Assembly: GCF_020026925.1 (NCBI RefSeq)
Contig: NZ_JAIQDW010000026.1
Span: 1 to 53,431, forward strand
Length of the DNA: 53,431 bases
Direction of reading: 5' to 3'
Origin: Flavobacterium hibisci
GTDB taxonomy: Bacteria; Bacteroidota; Bacteroidia; Flavobacteriales; Flavobacteriaceae
Shown: in pieces, positions 32,453 to 40,217 of the stretch
Numbering within the stretch: the stretch's first letter is position 1
Layout: the number at the start of each line of letters is the position of its first letter
Notes under the pieces: generated by a model
Database searches by the model: none
The model's input: the letters and a program-made list of their open reading frames with translations, nothing else
What the model was told of the DNA's origin: nothing
Position numbers and translations under genes: made by a program

Positions 32453-35059
32453 TTGGCAGCTAAAGAGAAAGTGGTTAAAGAGACACCTTTGATGAAACAG
32501 TACAATGAAATCAAGAGGAAATATCCGGATGCATGTCTGCTTTTCAGGGTAGGCGATTTTTATGAAACATTTGGTGAAGACGCTATCAGGGCATCTAAAA
32601 TCCTCGGAATAACATTAACGAAAAGAGGTGCTGGTTCTGATACTGAAACTGCTCTGGCGGGTTTTCCGCATCACTCTATCAATACTTATCTGCCTAAATT
32701 AGTAAAAGCCGGACTTCGTGTTGCGATCTGTGATCAGCTTGAAGATCCTAAAATGACCAAAACAATCGTGAAACGCGGAGTTACAGAATTGGTAACGCCG
32801 GGAGTTTCTTTGAACGATGAGGTTTTACAGTCTAAAACAAATAACTTTCTGGCCTCAGTTTATTTTGCCAATAAAAATATCGGGGTTTCATTTTTGGATG
32901 TTTCAACAGGCGAGTTTTTAACCGCTCAGGGAAATGCCGAATATATTGATAAATTACTGCAGAATTTTAATCCGAGTGAAGTCCTTGTTCCTAAAACCTG
33001 TAAAACCGAATTTATGGATGCTTTTGGGGATGATTTTCACAGTTTTTATCTGGAAGACTGGATTTATAAGGAAGATTATGCCCTGGAGACACTGACAAAA
33101 CATTTTCAGACCGTTTCTTTAAAAGGTTTTGGAGTTGAAGAATTAAAAGAAGGAATTATTGCTTCCGGAGCTATATTGTATTATTTGTCCGAAACGCAGC
33201 ATAATCGCGTACAGCATATCACGGCGATTCAGCGTATTGCTGAAGATGCTTACGTTTGGATGGATCGTTTCACCATCAGAAATTTAGAATTGTATCACAG
33301 TTATAATCCAAACGCAGTAACACTTTTGGATGTGATAGACCGTACGCTTTCACCAATGGGTGGCCGACTGTTAAAACGCTGGCTGGCACTTCCGTTAAAA
33401 GATGCCAATAAAATAAAAGGGCGTCATGATGTGGTTGCATATTTGAAATCTAATCCTGAAATTCTCCATAATATTCAATACCAAATCAAACAAATTTCAG
33501 ATCTGGAACGTTTGATTTCTAAAATCGCTGCCGGAAAAGTTTCACCTCGCGAAATTGTCTATTTAAGAGAATCCCTTGATGCTATTATTCCAATTAAAAC
33601 TTTGGCACTCGAAAGCCCACAGGAAGCTGTAAAGGTTATTGGGGATAGTCTGCATGCCTGTGATTTGCTGAGGGAAAAAATCAAAGTCACTTTAAATCAG
33701 GATGCGCCTGTTGCGATTGCAAAAGGAAATGCAATTGCAAAAGGGATTAGTGAAGAATTAGACGAGCTGCGTGCTATTTCAACTTCAGGAAAAGAATTTT
33801 TGGAAGGAATTGAGAAAAGAGAGTCGGAGAGAACCGGAATCTCCTCTTTGAAAATTTCTTTTAATAATGTTTTCGGATATTATATTGAAGTACGAAATAC
33901 TCATAAGGATAAAGTTCCTGAAGAATGGATTCGTAAACAGACTTTGGTAAATGCCGAACGTTATATTACAGAAGAACTAAAGGAATACGAAACAAAAATT
34001 TTAGGTGCTGAAGAAAGAATTCATAAAATTGAAACTGACCTTTTTGAACAATTGGTAGCCTGGATTGCAACTTATATCAAACCCGTTCAAATGAATGCTT
34101 TTCTGGTGGCGCAATTGGATTGTTTATGTTCTTTTACTCAGCTTGCCGTAGAAAATAACTATGTGTGTCCCGAAATTGATGAGACGTTTGAATTGGATAT
34201 CAAAAATGGAAGACATCCAGTTATCGAGAAACAACTACCAGTTGGAACTCCTTATATTGCGAATGATGTGTATCTGGACAGGGATGTGCAGCAGGTTATT
34301 ATGATTACAGGCCCAAATATGTCTGGTAAATCGGCTATATTGAGGCAAACGGCGCTAATTGTGCTTCTGGCTCAAATGGGAAGCTTTGTGCCTGCAGACA
34401 GCGTGAGAATGGGAATTGTAGATAAAATTTTTACCAGAGTTGGGGCTTCAGATAATATTTCAATGGGTGAATCTACTTTTATGGTAGAGATGAATGAAAC
34501 TGCTTCGATCCTGAATAATATCTCAGACAGGAGTTTGGTTTTATTGGATGAAATCGGGCGCGGAACGAGTACTTATGACGGAATTTCGATTGCCTGGGCG
34601 ATTGCCGAATTTTTGCATGAGCATCCGGGAAGAGCTAAGACATTGTTTGCTACGCATTATCATGAATTAAATGAAATGACAGAATCGCTGCCAAGGATTC
34701 AGAATTACAATGTTGCAGTGAAAGAATTAAAAGATACGGTTCTTTTTATTCGTAAACTCGTAAAAGGAGGCAGTGCACATAGTTTTGGTATCCATGTAGC
34801 AAAAATGGCCGGGATGCCGCAACTGGTAATTTCGAAGGCACAAAAACTTCTGAAAAAACTGGAGAAAAACCATTCCAGCGATGCCTTAAACGGAATCAAA
34901 TCTGCAAATGATGAAATGCAGATGAGTTTCTTTAATCTGGATGATCCTTTATTGGAAGAGATAAAAGAAGAGATTATGAATCTTGATATAAATGCGATTA
35001 CTCCGGTTGAAGCATTAATGAAGCTGAATGAGATTAAGCGAATGCTGGTTAAGAAATAA
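32453..35059 (+). CDS. mutS: DNA mismatch repair protein MutS
   Basis: MutS finds mispaired bases and recruits MutL. The 868-residue protein has the mismatch-reading motif FYETFGEDA (Phe36, Glu38), connector, lever and clamp domains, and an ATPase domain with Walker A GPNMSGKSA (620-628), Walker B LVLLDEIGRGTST, and the ATHYHELNEM segment. Start: the reading frame begins with TTG at 32453 (TTG GCA GCT AAA GAG); the next Met (MKQYNEIKRKYPD) is at 32492. TTG gives the homologue-like N-terminus with AAKEKVVKETPLMKQYNEIK, so I accept it as a rare start. No mutL is near; tRNA genes follow. Confidence 0.95.
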   Translation: MAAKEKVVKETPLMKQYNEIKRKYPDACLLFRVGDFYETFGEDAIRASKILGITLTKRGAGSDTETALAGFPHHSINTYLPKLVKAGLRVAICDQLEDPKMTKTIVKRGVTELVTPGVSLNDEVLQSKTNNFLASVYFANKNIGVSFLDVSTGEFLTAQGNAEYIDKLLQNFNPSEVLVPKTCKTEFMDAFGDDFHSFYLEDWIYKEDYALETLTKHFQTVSLKGFGVEELKEGIIASGAILYYLSETQHNRVQHITAIQRIAEDAYVWMDRFTIRNLELYHSYNPNAVTLLDVIDRTLSPMGGRLLKRWLALPLKDANKIKGRHDVVAYLKSNPEILHNIQYQIKQISDLERLISKIAAGKVSPREIVYLRESLDAIIPIKTLALESPQEAVKVIGDSLHACDLLREKIKVTLNQDAPVAIAKGNAIAKGISEELDELRAISTSGKEFLEGIEKRESERTGISSLKISFNNVFGYYIEVRNTHKDKVPEEWIRKQTLVNAERYITEELKEYETKILGAEERIHKIETDLFEQLVAWIATYIKPVQMNAFLVAQLDCLCSFTQLAVENNYVCPEIDETFELDIKNGRHPVIEKQLPVGTPYIANDVYLDRDVQQVIMITGPNMSGKSAILRQTALIVLLAQMGSFVPADSVRMGIVDKIFTRVGASDNISMGESTFMVEMNETASILNNISDRSLVLLDEIGRGTSTYDGISIAWAIAEFLHEHPGRAKTLFATHYHELNEMTESLPRIQNYNVAVKELKDTVLFIRKLVKGGSAHSFGIHVAKMAGMPQLVISKAQKLLKKLEKNHSSDALNGIKSANDEMQMSFFNLDDPLLEEIKEEIMNLDINAITPVEALMKLNEIKRMLVKK

Positions 35060-35124
35060 TTTCAGATTTAAAGTTTAGGTTATCAGAAAGTTATAAAATA
35101 AGTGTGATTTTTTTTGAAAAAAGG

Positions 35125-35155
35125 CTTGTTTAATTGAATAAATGTCCTAAATTTG
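35125..35155 (+). promoter_or_regulatory. Promoter of the tRNA-Gly/tRNA-Leu transcript
   Basis: CTTG (35125-35128) is followed after 19 bases by TAAATTTG (35148-35155), a canonical Bacteroidota promoter 48 bases before the first tRNA. Confidence 0.65.
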
Positions 35156-35203
35156 CACTCGCAATACAGAACAAGTGTTGCTGTTCTTAATAAAATTTGA
35201 AAC

Positions 35204-35276
35204 GCGAAAATAGCTCAGTTGGTAGAGCGCGACCTTGCCAAGGTCGAGGTCGCGGGTTCGAGCCCCGTTTTTCGCT
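35204..35276 (+). tRNA. tRNA-Gly (anticodon GCC)
   Basis: The sequence folds as a cloverleaf: acceptor GCGAAAA/TTTTCGC, D-arm GCTC...GAGC, anticodon stem CGACC/GGTCG around loop TTGCCAA (anticodon GCC), T-arm GCGGG TTCGAGC CCCGT, discriminator T. CCA is not encoded. A promoter precedes it and tRNA-Leu follows 84 bases later. Confidence 0.97.
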
Positions 35277-35360
35277 CAAAATCATACAATGCTTAGATGG
35301 TGTTATGTTTGATTAATTTTTTTAAAAAAATTAGCTAAAAAAACATTAAAAAGTATTATT

Positions 35361-35446
35361 GCTCGGATGGTGAAATTGGTAGACACGCTGGACTTAAAAT
35401 CCAGTGAACAGCAATGTTCGTGCGGGTTCAAGTCCCGCTCTGAGTA
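35361..35446 (+). tRNA. tRNA-Leu (anticodon UAA)
   Basis: The 86-nt class II tRNA has acceptor GCTCGGA/TCTGAGT, anticodon stem CTGGA/TCCAG around CTTAAAA (anticodon TAA), a long variable arm (TGAACAGCAATGTTCG), T-arm GCGGG TTCAAGT CCCGC and discriminator A. CCA is not encoded. It is followed at once by a strong terminator, so it is the end of the transcript. Confidence 0.97.
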
Positions 35447-35450
35447 CTAA

Positions 35451-35479
35451 AGCCTCTTCTTTTTGAAGAGGCTTTTTTT
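35451..35479 (+). terminator. Terminator of the tRNA transcript
   Basis: GCCTCTTC and GAAGAGGC form a perfect 8-base stem with a five-T loop, followed by seven T. It starts five bases after tRNA-Leu. Confidence 0.9.
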
Positions 35480-35567
35480 ATGCTGCAAACTTGCAGGTAA
35501 TAAATTTACTAAGTAAATTTATGTAAGAGAGTTTTAAAAATCTGAATCAACAATCTAAATTTTATAA

Positions 35568-35945
35568 ATGGGTGCTTTTGTAATTAGCAGGCGGTTTAAT
35601 GATGAATATAAATTTGTGTTTACTTCCAGAAAAGGAAAGGTGATCTTTACAAGTTTGAGTTATGAGTTGAAGTTTGAATGTGAGGAGGATATTGAGAAGT
35701 TTAAACTAAATACTGAGCAGGCTAAGTTTTTAAAATTTAAGGGCTCTGGAGGTAAGTATTTCTTTAAACTGATGTTAGGGGATGTTCATTTTGCAACAAG
35801 TCGAAAATACACAACAGAATTGCTTTTGCAGAAAGGGATAAAGGAGATTGTTTTGTATGCTTCAAAAGCAGAGATTTTAGATTTTTCTTCGAATGAATCT
35901 ATTTTTGAAGACGAGGCGGTAATGGAGGTTATGGAAGAGGAATAA
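35568..35945 (+). CDS. DUF1508 domain-containing protein
   Basis: The 125-residue protein with no signal peptide opens GAFVISRRFNDEYKFVFTSRKGKVIFTSLSYE and contains the YegP-like (DUF1508) strand pattern EYKF-x-xxS-x-GK-x-I-x-S. The second half (KYFFKLMLGDVHFATSRKYTTELLLQKGIKEIVLYASKAEILD) resembles a diverged second copy of the same unit. It is strongly conserved in Flavobacteria, of unknown function. The tail is acidic (ESIFEDEAVMEVMEEE). It stands alone between the tRNA terminator and its own terminator. Confidence 0.82.
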   Translation: MGAFVISRRFNDEYKFVFTSRKGKVIFTSLSYELKFECEEDIEKFKLNTEQAKFLKFKGSGGKYFFKLMLGDVHFATSRKYTTELLLQKGIKEIVLYASKAEILDFSSNESIFEDEAVMEVMEEE

Positions 35946-35951
35946 AAAAAA

Positions 35952-35978
35952 GCGTTTGTCAAACAAACGCTTTTTTTT
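35952..35978. terminator. Terminator of the DUF1508 gene
   Basis: GCGTTTGT (35952-35959) and ACAAACGC (35963-35970) pair around CAA; eight T follow and eight A precede, so it may act in both directions. Confidence 0.85.
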
Positions 35979-36004
35979 ATTTATCAAATATTTAGAATTT
36001 GATC

Positions 36005-36030
36005 AAAAAAAAACCATCTCTTGGATGGTT
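36005..36030 (-). terminator. Terminator of the alanine-rich lipoprotein gene
   Basis: AACCATC (36012-36018) and GATGGTT (36024-36030) pair around a 5-base loop; on the minus strand seven T follow. It lies 26 bases after the lipoprotein stop codon. Confidence 0.75.
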
Positions 36031-36056
36031 TTAAAATTTTCAGAACTTAGTTCTAA

Positions 36057-36284
36057 TTATTTTTTTACTTCTTTAGCAGCTTCTTCAACTTTTGCAGCAG
36101 CAGAATCAACAGTTGCAGCAGCAGAATCAACAGTTGCAGCAGCAGAATCAACTACAGCAGCAGCAGAATCAACAGCTACAGCTGAAGAATCAGTAGCAGT
36201 AGCATCAGCAGCAGCGTCAGCTTTTTTACAAGATACAACAGTTAAAACAGCAACAACAGCTAAACTTAAAAATACTTTTTTCAT
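36057..36284 (-). CDS. Small alanine-rich repeat lipoprotein
   Basis: The 75-residue protein has a lipoprotein signal peptide MKKVFLSLAVVAVLTVVSC with Cys19 in a lipobox-like context (TVVSC), so it is likely lipidated and membrane bound. The mature part is almost only Ala, Asp, Ser, Val and Thr. It consists of about five 7-residue units of the form DSAAATV, followed by a Lys/Glu helix ending AAKEVKK. The strict seven-residue spacing and small residues would suit a helix or trimeric coiled coil like Braun lipoprotein (Lpp, 78 residues in E. coli, also Lys-ended), but there is no sequence similarity I can see and the function is unknown. Start and stop are clear; a TATCTTTG box lies upstream. 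Confidence 0.8.
   Translation of the reverse strand: MKKVFLSLAVVAVLTVVSCKKADAAADATATDSSAVAVDSAAAVVDSAAATVDSAAATVDSAAAKVEEAAKEVKK
36094..36177 (-). repeat. 21-bp tandem repeat inside the lipoprotein gene
   Basis: The 21-base unit GCAGCAGCAGAATCAACAG plus two bases occurs at 36094, 36115, 36136 and 36157 with only two to four changes between units, and a decayed fifth unit follows. Each unit codes one DSAAATV heptad on the minus strand, so copy number can change by whole heptads without frameshift. Confidence 0.85.
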
Positions 36285-36613
36285 CTTACTTTATTATAAA
36301 AGGTTAATTATTAATTCGAGGCAAAGATATAAATTTTTTAATACGTAAAATATTTTTTTATTTTTTTTTTTAAATATTTTCCTTTGTCACTCGATGGTTT
36401 TATTTATCAAATAATATGCCACAAGTGTTGTTGTTTAATTATTTGTTGAATTTTTTGTAAATTTTGTTTTTTAATGAAGATTATGAAACCATTTCTGTGT
36501 TTTGAATATTGGTCATTGCAATTTGTTTGGTATTTACTAATTATTTTTTATTGTAGAAAATCATTTGTAATGCTTTTAAACAGTATAATCGAACAGTAAA
36601 TTTACTTTAAATG
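36285..36613. other. 329-base AT-rich intergenic region
   Basis: Apart from the -7 box for the lipoprotein (36322-36329, minus strand) I see nothing convincing. The stretch 36355-36375 is almost pure T. A 38-codon open frame from the ATG at 36484 (MKPFLCFEYW...) could encode a single hydrophobic segment but has no clear promoter or ribosome site. Confidence 0.4.
36322..36329 (-). promoter_or_regulatory. Candidate -7 box of the lipoprotein gene
   Basis: On the minus strand TATCTTTG lies 38 bases before the start codon. No TTG is found at the expected -33 spacing. Confidence 0.4.
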
Positions 36614-37843
36614 TTAGGAGATGGTATTTATAATTGTACTTGTTGCTCCTTTATTGTTCTGTATGTAAGATCTGCAAATTTTGCCTTTTTCGCTTAGGAA
36701 ATTTTGATCAGAAAGTAAACGGTCAAAGATTTGTTTTAATTCTTCTTTATCTGAAACCACCATACATCCGCCAATGTTCACCAATTCAATAGCTTCAGCA
36801 AATTTCGAATAATTGGGCCCAATAACAATTGGAATTCCAAATGTTGCCGGTTCTAAGATATTATGAATACCAGAATTTCCAAAACCGCCACCCACATAAG
36901 CGATAGTTCCATAGCTGTAAATTTTAGTTAATAGACCAACTGTGTCAATTATGAAAACATTGTAATCAGCTAAATTTTTGTTTTCCTTTTCAGAAAATAA
37001 AACGGTTTGTTTTGTAATGGCTTTTTTTAGATTTTCAATTTGTTCTGCTTTTATATTGTGAGGGGCTAAGATAAATTTCACACTTGCAGCTGCCTGATTG
37101 ATATATTCAATTAATATTGTCTCATCTTTTGGCCAGGAACTTCCAATAATTATTGTTGGCTGATTTTTTTTGAATGCCTCAATAAATTCAAGTGAATTAT
37201 CTCTTTCTAAAATAGCATTTACCCTATCAAATCGGGTGTCGCCTGAAACAATTATGTTTTGAAACCCAATTGTCTCAATTTTTATTTTAGAATTTTCGTT
37301 CTGAACGAAAAAGTAAGTAAAAGTTTCCAGCGCTTTTCTGTAAAACCCGCCATACCATTTAAAGAACATTTGATTGTCTCTAAAGATTCCTGAAATCAGA
37401 TAAGTAGGGGTTTTTAATTTTTTTAGTTCGTTTAAGTAATTAAGCCAGAATTCATACTTTATAAAGAATGCCAATTCTGGATGAACTAATTTTAAAAACT
37501 GTTTTGCGTTGCTCTTCGTGTCCAGAGGGAGGTAGATGGTTATATCAGCGACGTTATTGTTTTTTCGGACTTCATAACCTGAAGGCGAAAAAAAGGTAAC
37601 AATGATTTTATGTGCCGGATATTTTTCTTTAATTTTTTCAATAACAGGAAGGCCTTGCTCGTATTCACCTAATGAAGCCGAATGAAACCAGATTGTTTTG
37701 TCTTCAGGATTTATTTTTTCTTTTAAAAGTGCAAAAACATTTTTTCGGCCATCAATAAATAGTTTCATTTTCGGGCTGAAAAGTGCTATTATTTTAAGAA
37801 AAAAACCAGTAATTATAATGAGTAAATTGTATAGAAAAAGCAT
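36614..37843 (-). CDS. waaA: 3-deoxy-D-manno-octulosonic acid (Kdo) transferase
   Basis: WaaA transfers Kdo from CMP-Kdo to lipid IVA on the inner face of the cytoplasmic membrane, starting the lipopolysaccharide core. An N-terminal hydrophobic anchor (MLFLYNLLIIITGFFLKII) is followed by the GT30 Rossmann halves: TIWFHSASLGEYEQGLPVIEKIKEKYP with the catalytic Glu, AFFIKYEFWLNYL, PTYLISGIFRDNQMFFKWYG, and the acceptor/donor segment VGGGFGNSGIHNILEPATFGIPIVIGP. The ATG at 37843 is chosen over 37879 because it puts the anchor at the N-terminus as in homologues. It is divergent from the DegT gene. Confidence 0.94.
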   Translation of the reverse strand: MLFLYNLLIIITGFFLKIIALFSPKMKLFIDGRKNVFALLKEKINPEDKTIWFHSASLGEYEQGLPVIEKIKEKYPAHKIIVTFFSPSGYEVRKNNNVADITIYLPLDTKSNAKQFLKLVHPELAFFIKYEFWLNYLNELKKLKTPTYLISGIFRDNQMFFKWYGGFYRKALETFTYFFVQNENSKIKIETIGFQNIIVSGDTRFDRVNAILERDNSLEFIEAFKKNQPTIIIGSSWPKDETILIEYINQAAASVKFILAPHNIKAEQIENLKKAITKQTVLFSEKENKNLADYNVFIIDTVGLLTKIYSYGTIAYVGGGFGNSGIHNILEPATFGIPIVIGPNYSKFAEAIELVNIGGCMVVSDKEELKQIFDRLLSDQNFLSEKGKICRSYIQNNKGATSTIINTIS

Positions 37844-37888
37844 CTGTTTAATTTTGGTGCTAAAATACGTTTCTTTCAACTATTTTCA

Positions 37889-37917
37889 TTGTTTGAAGGT
37901 ATAAATAACTATTTTTG
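37889..37917 (+). promoter_or_regulatory. Candidate promoter of the DegT aminotransferase gene
   Basis: TTG (37889-37891) is followed after 18 bases by TATTTTTG (37910-37917), 59 bases before the start codon. Confidence 0.4.
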
Positions 37918-37976
37918 CGGTTCGTTTTAAAGATTTTGGTGTAAATCCGGATCTTCAGATTTAAATAAGAAGATAA

Positions 37977-39110
37977 ATGAAAAAAATTCAAATGGTTGAC
38001 TTAAAAAGTCAATACGAAAAGATAAAATCTACTGTTGATGCTTCAATTCAGGAAGTTTTAGATACGAATACTTATATAAATGGCCCTTTGGTTCACCAGT
38101 TCCAGAAAAATCTTGAAGAGTACTTAGGAATAAAACATGTTATTCCCTGCGCAAATGGAACCGATGCTTTGCAAATTGCGATGATGGGACTTGATCTAAA
38201 ACCCGGTGACGAAGTAATTACTGCCGATTTTACATTTGCAGCAACTGTTGAAGTTATTGCTTTATTGCAACTAACGCCTGTTTTGGTAGATGTTGATTTG
38301 CATAATATGAATATCGATATTGATGCTGTTAAAAAAGCCATCACACCAAAAACAAAAGCAATTGTTCCTGTTCATTTATTTGGACGTGCTGCCAATATGG
38401 ATGCGATTATGGAAATTGCGGCAGAACATAATTTGTATGTGATTGAAGATAATGCACAGGCAATAGGGGCTGATTATATTTCGAAATCAGGCGCAAAAAG
38501 CAAAGTAGGAGCTATTGGCCATGTTGCGGCAACATCGTTTTTTCCGTCTAAAAACTTAGGCTGCTACGGAGACGGAGGAGCAATTTTTACAAATGACGAT
38601 AAATTGGCGCATATTATACGTGGAATTGTAAATCACGGAATGTATGAACGCTACCATCATGATGTTGTGGGGGTTAATTCACGTTTGGATAGTATTCAGG
38701 CGGGGGTTCTAAATGCAAAACTGCCTCTTTTGGATCAATACAATTCGGCACGACGTTTAGCAGCAAGTAGATACAATGCAGCGTTTGCCGGAAATGAGAA
38801 GATTGTTACACCTGAATTTGATGCAAATGAAAATAATCACGTTTTTCATCAATATGTGTTAAGAATTCTGGATGCAGACCGAAATGCACTGATGCAGTAT
38901 TTATTGGACAAAGGGATTCCATGCGCAATCTATTATCCGATTCCATTACATTCCCAGAAAGCTTATGCTGATTCACGTTATAAAGAAGAACAATTTTCGG
39001 TAACGAATCAATTGGTAAAAGAGGTAATCGCATTACCAATGCACACTGAACTTGATGATGAGCAAATTAAATTTATTACGGATTCTGTTTTAGAATTTCT
39101 GGCTAAATAA
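37977..39110 (+). CDS. DegT/DnrJ/EryC1/StrS-family aminotransferase
   Basis: The PLP-dependent enzyme has 377 residues. Landmarks are the N-terminal MVDLKSQYEKIK and NTYINGPLVHQFQKNLEEYLG, the cofactor-binding CANGTDALQIAM, VPVHLFGRAANM, the EDNAQAIGA segment with the PLP-ring Asp, and FFPSKNLGCYGDGG with the Schiff-base Lys192. The fold makes 3- or 4-amino sugars from nucleotide-linked keto sugars in surface polysaccharide synthesis. It lies divergent from waaA, which fits an envelope role, but no other amino-sugar gene is adjacent, so the substrate is unknown. Full length, no defects. Confidence 0.9.
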   Translation: MKKIQMVDLKSQYEKIKSTVDASIQEVLDTNTYINGPLVHQFQKNLEEYLGIKHVIPCANGTDALQIAMMGLDLKPGDEVITADFTFAATVEVIALLQLTPVLVDVDLHNMNIDIDAVKKAITPKTKAIVPVHLFGRAANMDAIMEIAAEHNLYVIEDNAQAIGADYISKSGAKSKVGAIGHVAATSFFPSKNLGCYGDGGAIFTNDDKLAHIIRGIVNHGMYERYHHDVVGVNSRLDSIQAGVLNAKLPLLDQYNSARRLAASRYNAAFAGNEKIVTPEFDANENNHVFHQYVLRILDADRNALMQYLLDKGIPCAIYYPIPLHSQKAYADSRYKEEQFSVTNQLVKEVIALPMHTELDDEQIKFITDSVLEFLAK

Positions 39111-39132
39111 TTTTAATTTTTTAAAATAAATG

Positions 39133-39170
39133 AAACCCAAATCGTCTTTTTTAGATGATTTGGGTTTTTT
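39133..39170. terminator. Terminator between the DegT and META genes
   Basis: AAACCCAAATC (39133-39143) and GATTTGGGTTT (39157-39167) form a perfect 11-base stem followed by T. The genes on both sides converge here; it is placed well for DegT. Confidence 0.8.
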
Positions 39171-39173
39171 GCT

Positions 39174-39953
39174 TTAATCTACTTTCTTAAATACCAAAAG
39201 TTTTCCTGAAGGGCTGGAAAGTGAAAGCCGGTTGTTTTTAATCGAATAAGTAGTAGTGTTTTGGAGTGCTTTAATAAACTTATCTTCTTTGTTATTTTTT
39301 TCCGGACACGCCATTAAAGTTGAAATGATGTTGTTGAATCTGAGCAAGTCTTTTTCAAAAAACAAACTTCCGCTAATTGAGTTACAGCCACTAAATCCAA
39401 TAAATCTGTTTTCTTCTGCATAAATCTCAAGGCGGGGTAATTCTTTTTGAAAATCTGCTGCAAAAACTTTATTTCCTTTTAACTCTTCTAAAACCCAAAT
39501 ATCGTGTAAGCGATAATCCGTAATGTATTTTCCACATCCCTCTATTTTTTGAAACGTGGCTTCTGTACTATTCTTGATTTCAATAGAAACCTTATAAGGA
39601 GAAATTATACCAGACATAGAATTCTGACATTCAATTTGCTGTATAGAAACTATAATATTTGATTCTCCATTGCTGGCTTTGTATGTTTTAATATTAGCGT
39701 CCATTGCCCTGATGGATTTAACGGATAAAAAAATCAGCTTTTCTTTTCCTTGTATTAATGAGGTAAATACAATTTTTTCGGTTCCAATTTTTAATTCCAA
39801 AAAAGGTTCGTTTCCGGTCGCTCTAAAATAAGTTGTAATCTCTTCTTCTAATGAGTTTGTGTAGGCGGTATCAGTATTTGAATCTTTAGGGGGTATGGAT
39901 TTACAGCTATATAAGAAACAGCATGTGATAAATATATTGAAGTACTTTTTCAT
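39174..39953 (-). CDS. META-domain lipoprotein
   Basis: The protein has 259 residues from the ATG at 39953, which gives a lipoprotein signal (MKKYFNIFITCCFLYSC, lipobox LYSC); the frame is open further to 40022. The middle (ATGNEPFLELKIGTEKIVFTS... up to YITDYR) resembles the COG3650-type membrane-associated domain. The C-terminal part (about 150-259, HDIWVLEELKGNKV... RFIGFSGCNSISGS... LMACPEKNNKEDKFIKALQNTTTYSIKNNRLSL) is a META/HslJ domain, associated in E. coli with heat-inducible, novobiocin-resistance-related protein HslJ. Function in Flavobacteria is unknown. It is convergent with DegT. Confidence 0.85.
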   Translation of the reverse strand: MKKYFNIFITCCFLYSCKSIPPKDSNTDTAYTNSLEEEITTYFRATGNEPFLELKIGTEKIVFTSLIQGKEKLIFLSVKSIRAMDANIKTYKASNGESNIIVSIQQIECQNSMSGIISPYKVSIEIKNSTEATFQKIEGCGKYITDYRLHDIWVLEELKGNKVFAADFQKELPRLEIYAEENRFIGFSGCNSISGSLFFEKDLLRFNNIISTLMACPEKNNKEDKFIKALQNTTTYSIKNNRLSLSSPSGKLLVFKKVD

Positions 39954-40114
39954 ACGACGTGATTTAGATTTATAAAGGTTTTGCCAGACTATACTAAGTA
40001 CTAAATATTTGTATGAAGGCATATACTCAAATTTAATAAAAATGGTACAGATAAGTAATTTATTAAATGCTTATGAGCCGATAAATTTGTTTACTTATAT
40101 GATGTACGGTAAAC

Positions 40115-40191
40115 TACGTATTTAGAAGAATTCTATTTAATAAAAAAATACGTAAATAAGTATTTTATATAAGTATTTATACTTATATTTG
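40115..40191 (+). promoter_or_regulatory. Regulatory region of nirB with two dyads
   Basis: TATATTTG (40184-40191) is a -7 box 27 bases before the nirB start codon; no TTG stands at the -33 place. A 10-2-10 dyad at 40167-40188 (arms ATATAAGTAT and ATACTTATAT) covers most of the -7 box. Further up, TACGTATTT (40115-40123) and AAATACGTA (40146-40154) are perfect 9-base inverted arms. This looks like an activator site upstream and a second operator over the promoter. Confidence 0.5.
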
Positions 40192-40217
40192 CGTAGTAAT
40201 ACTTAATTAAAGAAATC

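Noticed and set aside
35956..36348. Plus-strand open frame of 130 codons with AAEST repeats opposite the lipoprotein gene
   Set aside because: It is the mirror of the 21-bp tandem repeat. The minus-strand frame has a lipoprotein signal, promoter box and terminator; the plus-strand frame has none.
36484..36600. 38-codon open frame with a hydrophobic middle
   Set aside because: AT-rich gap, no promoter or ribosome site seen and too short to support.
40167..40188. Dyad at nirB as an NtcA (GTA-N8-TAC) or Fnr (TTGAT-N4-ATCAA) site
   Set aside because: Neither the half-sites nor the spacing match; left as an unassigned dyad.
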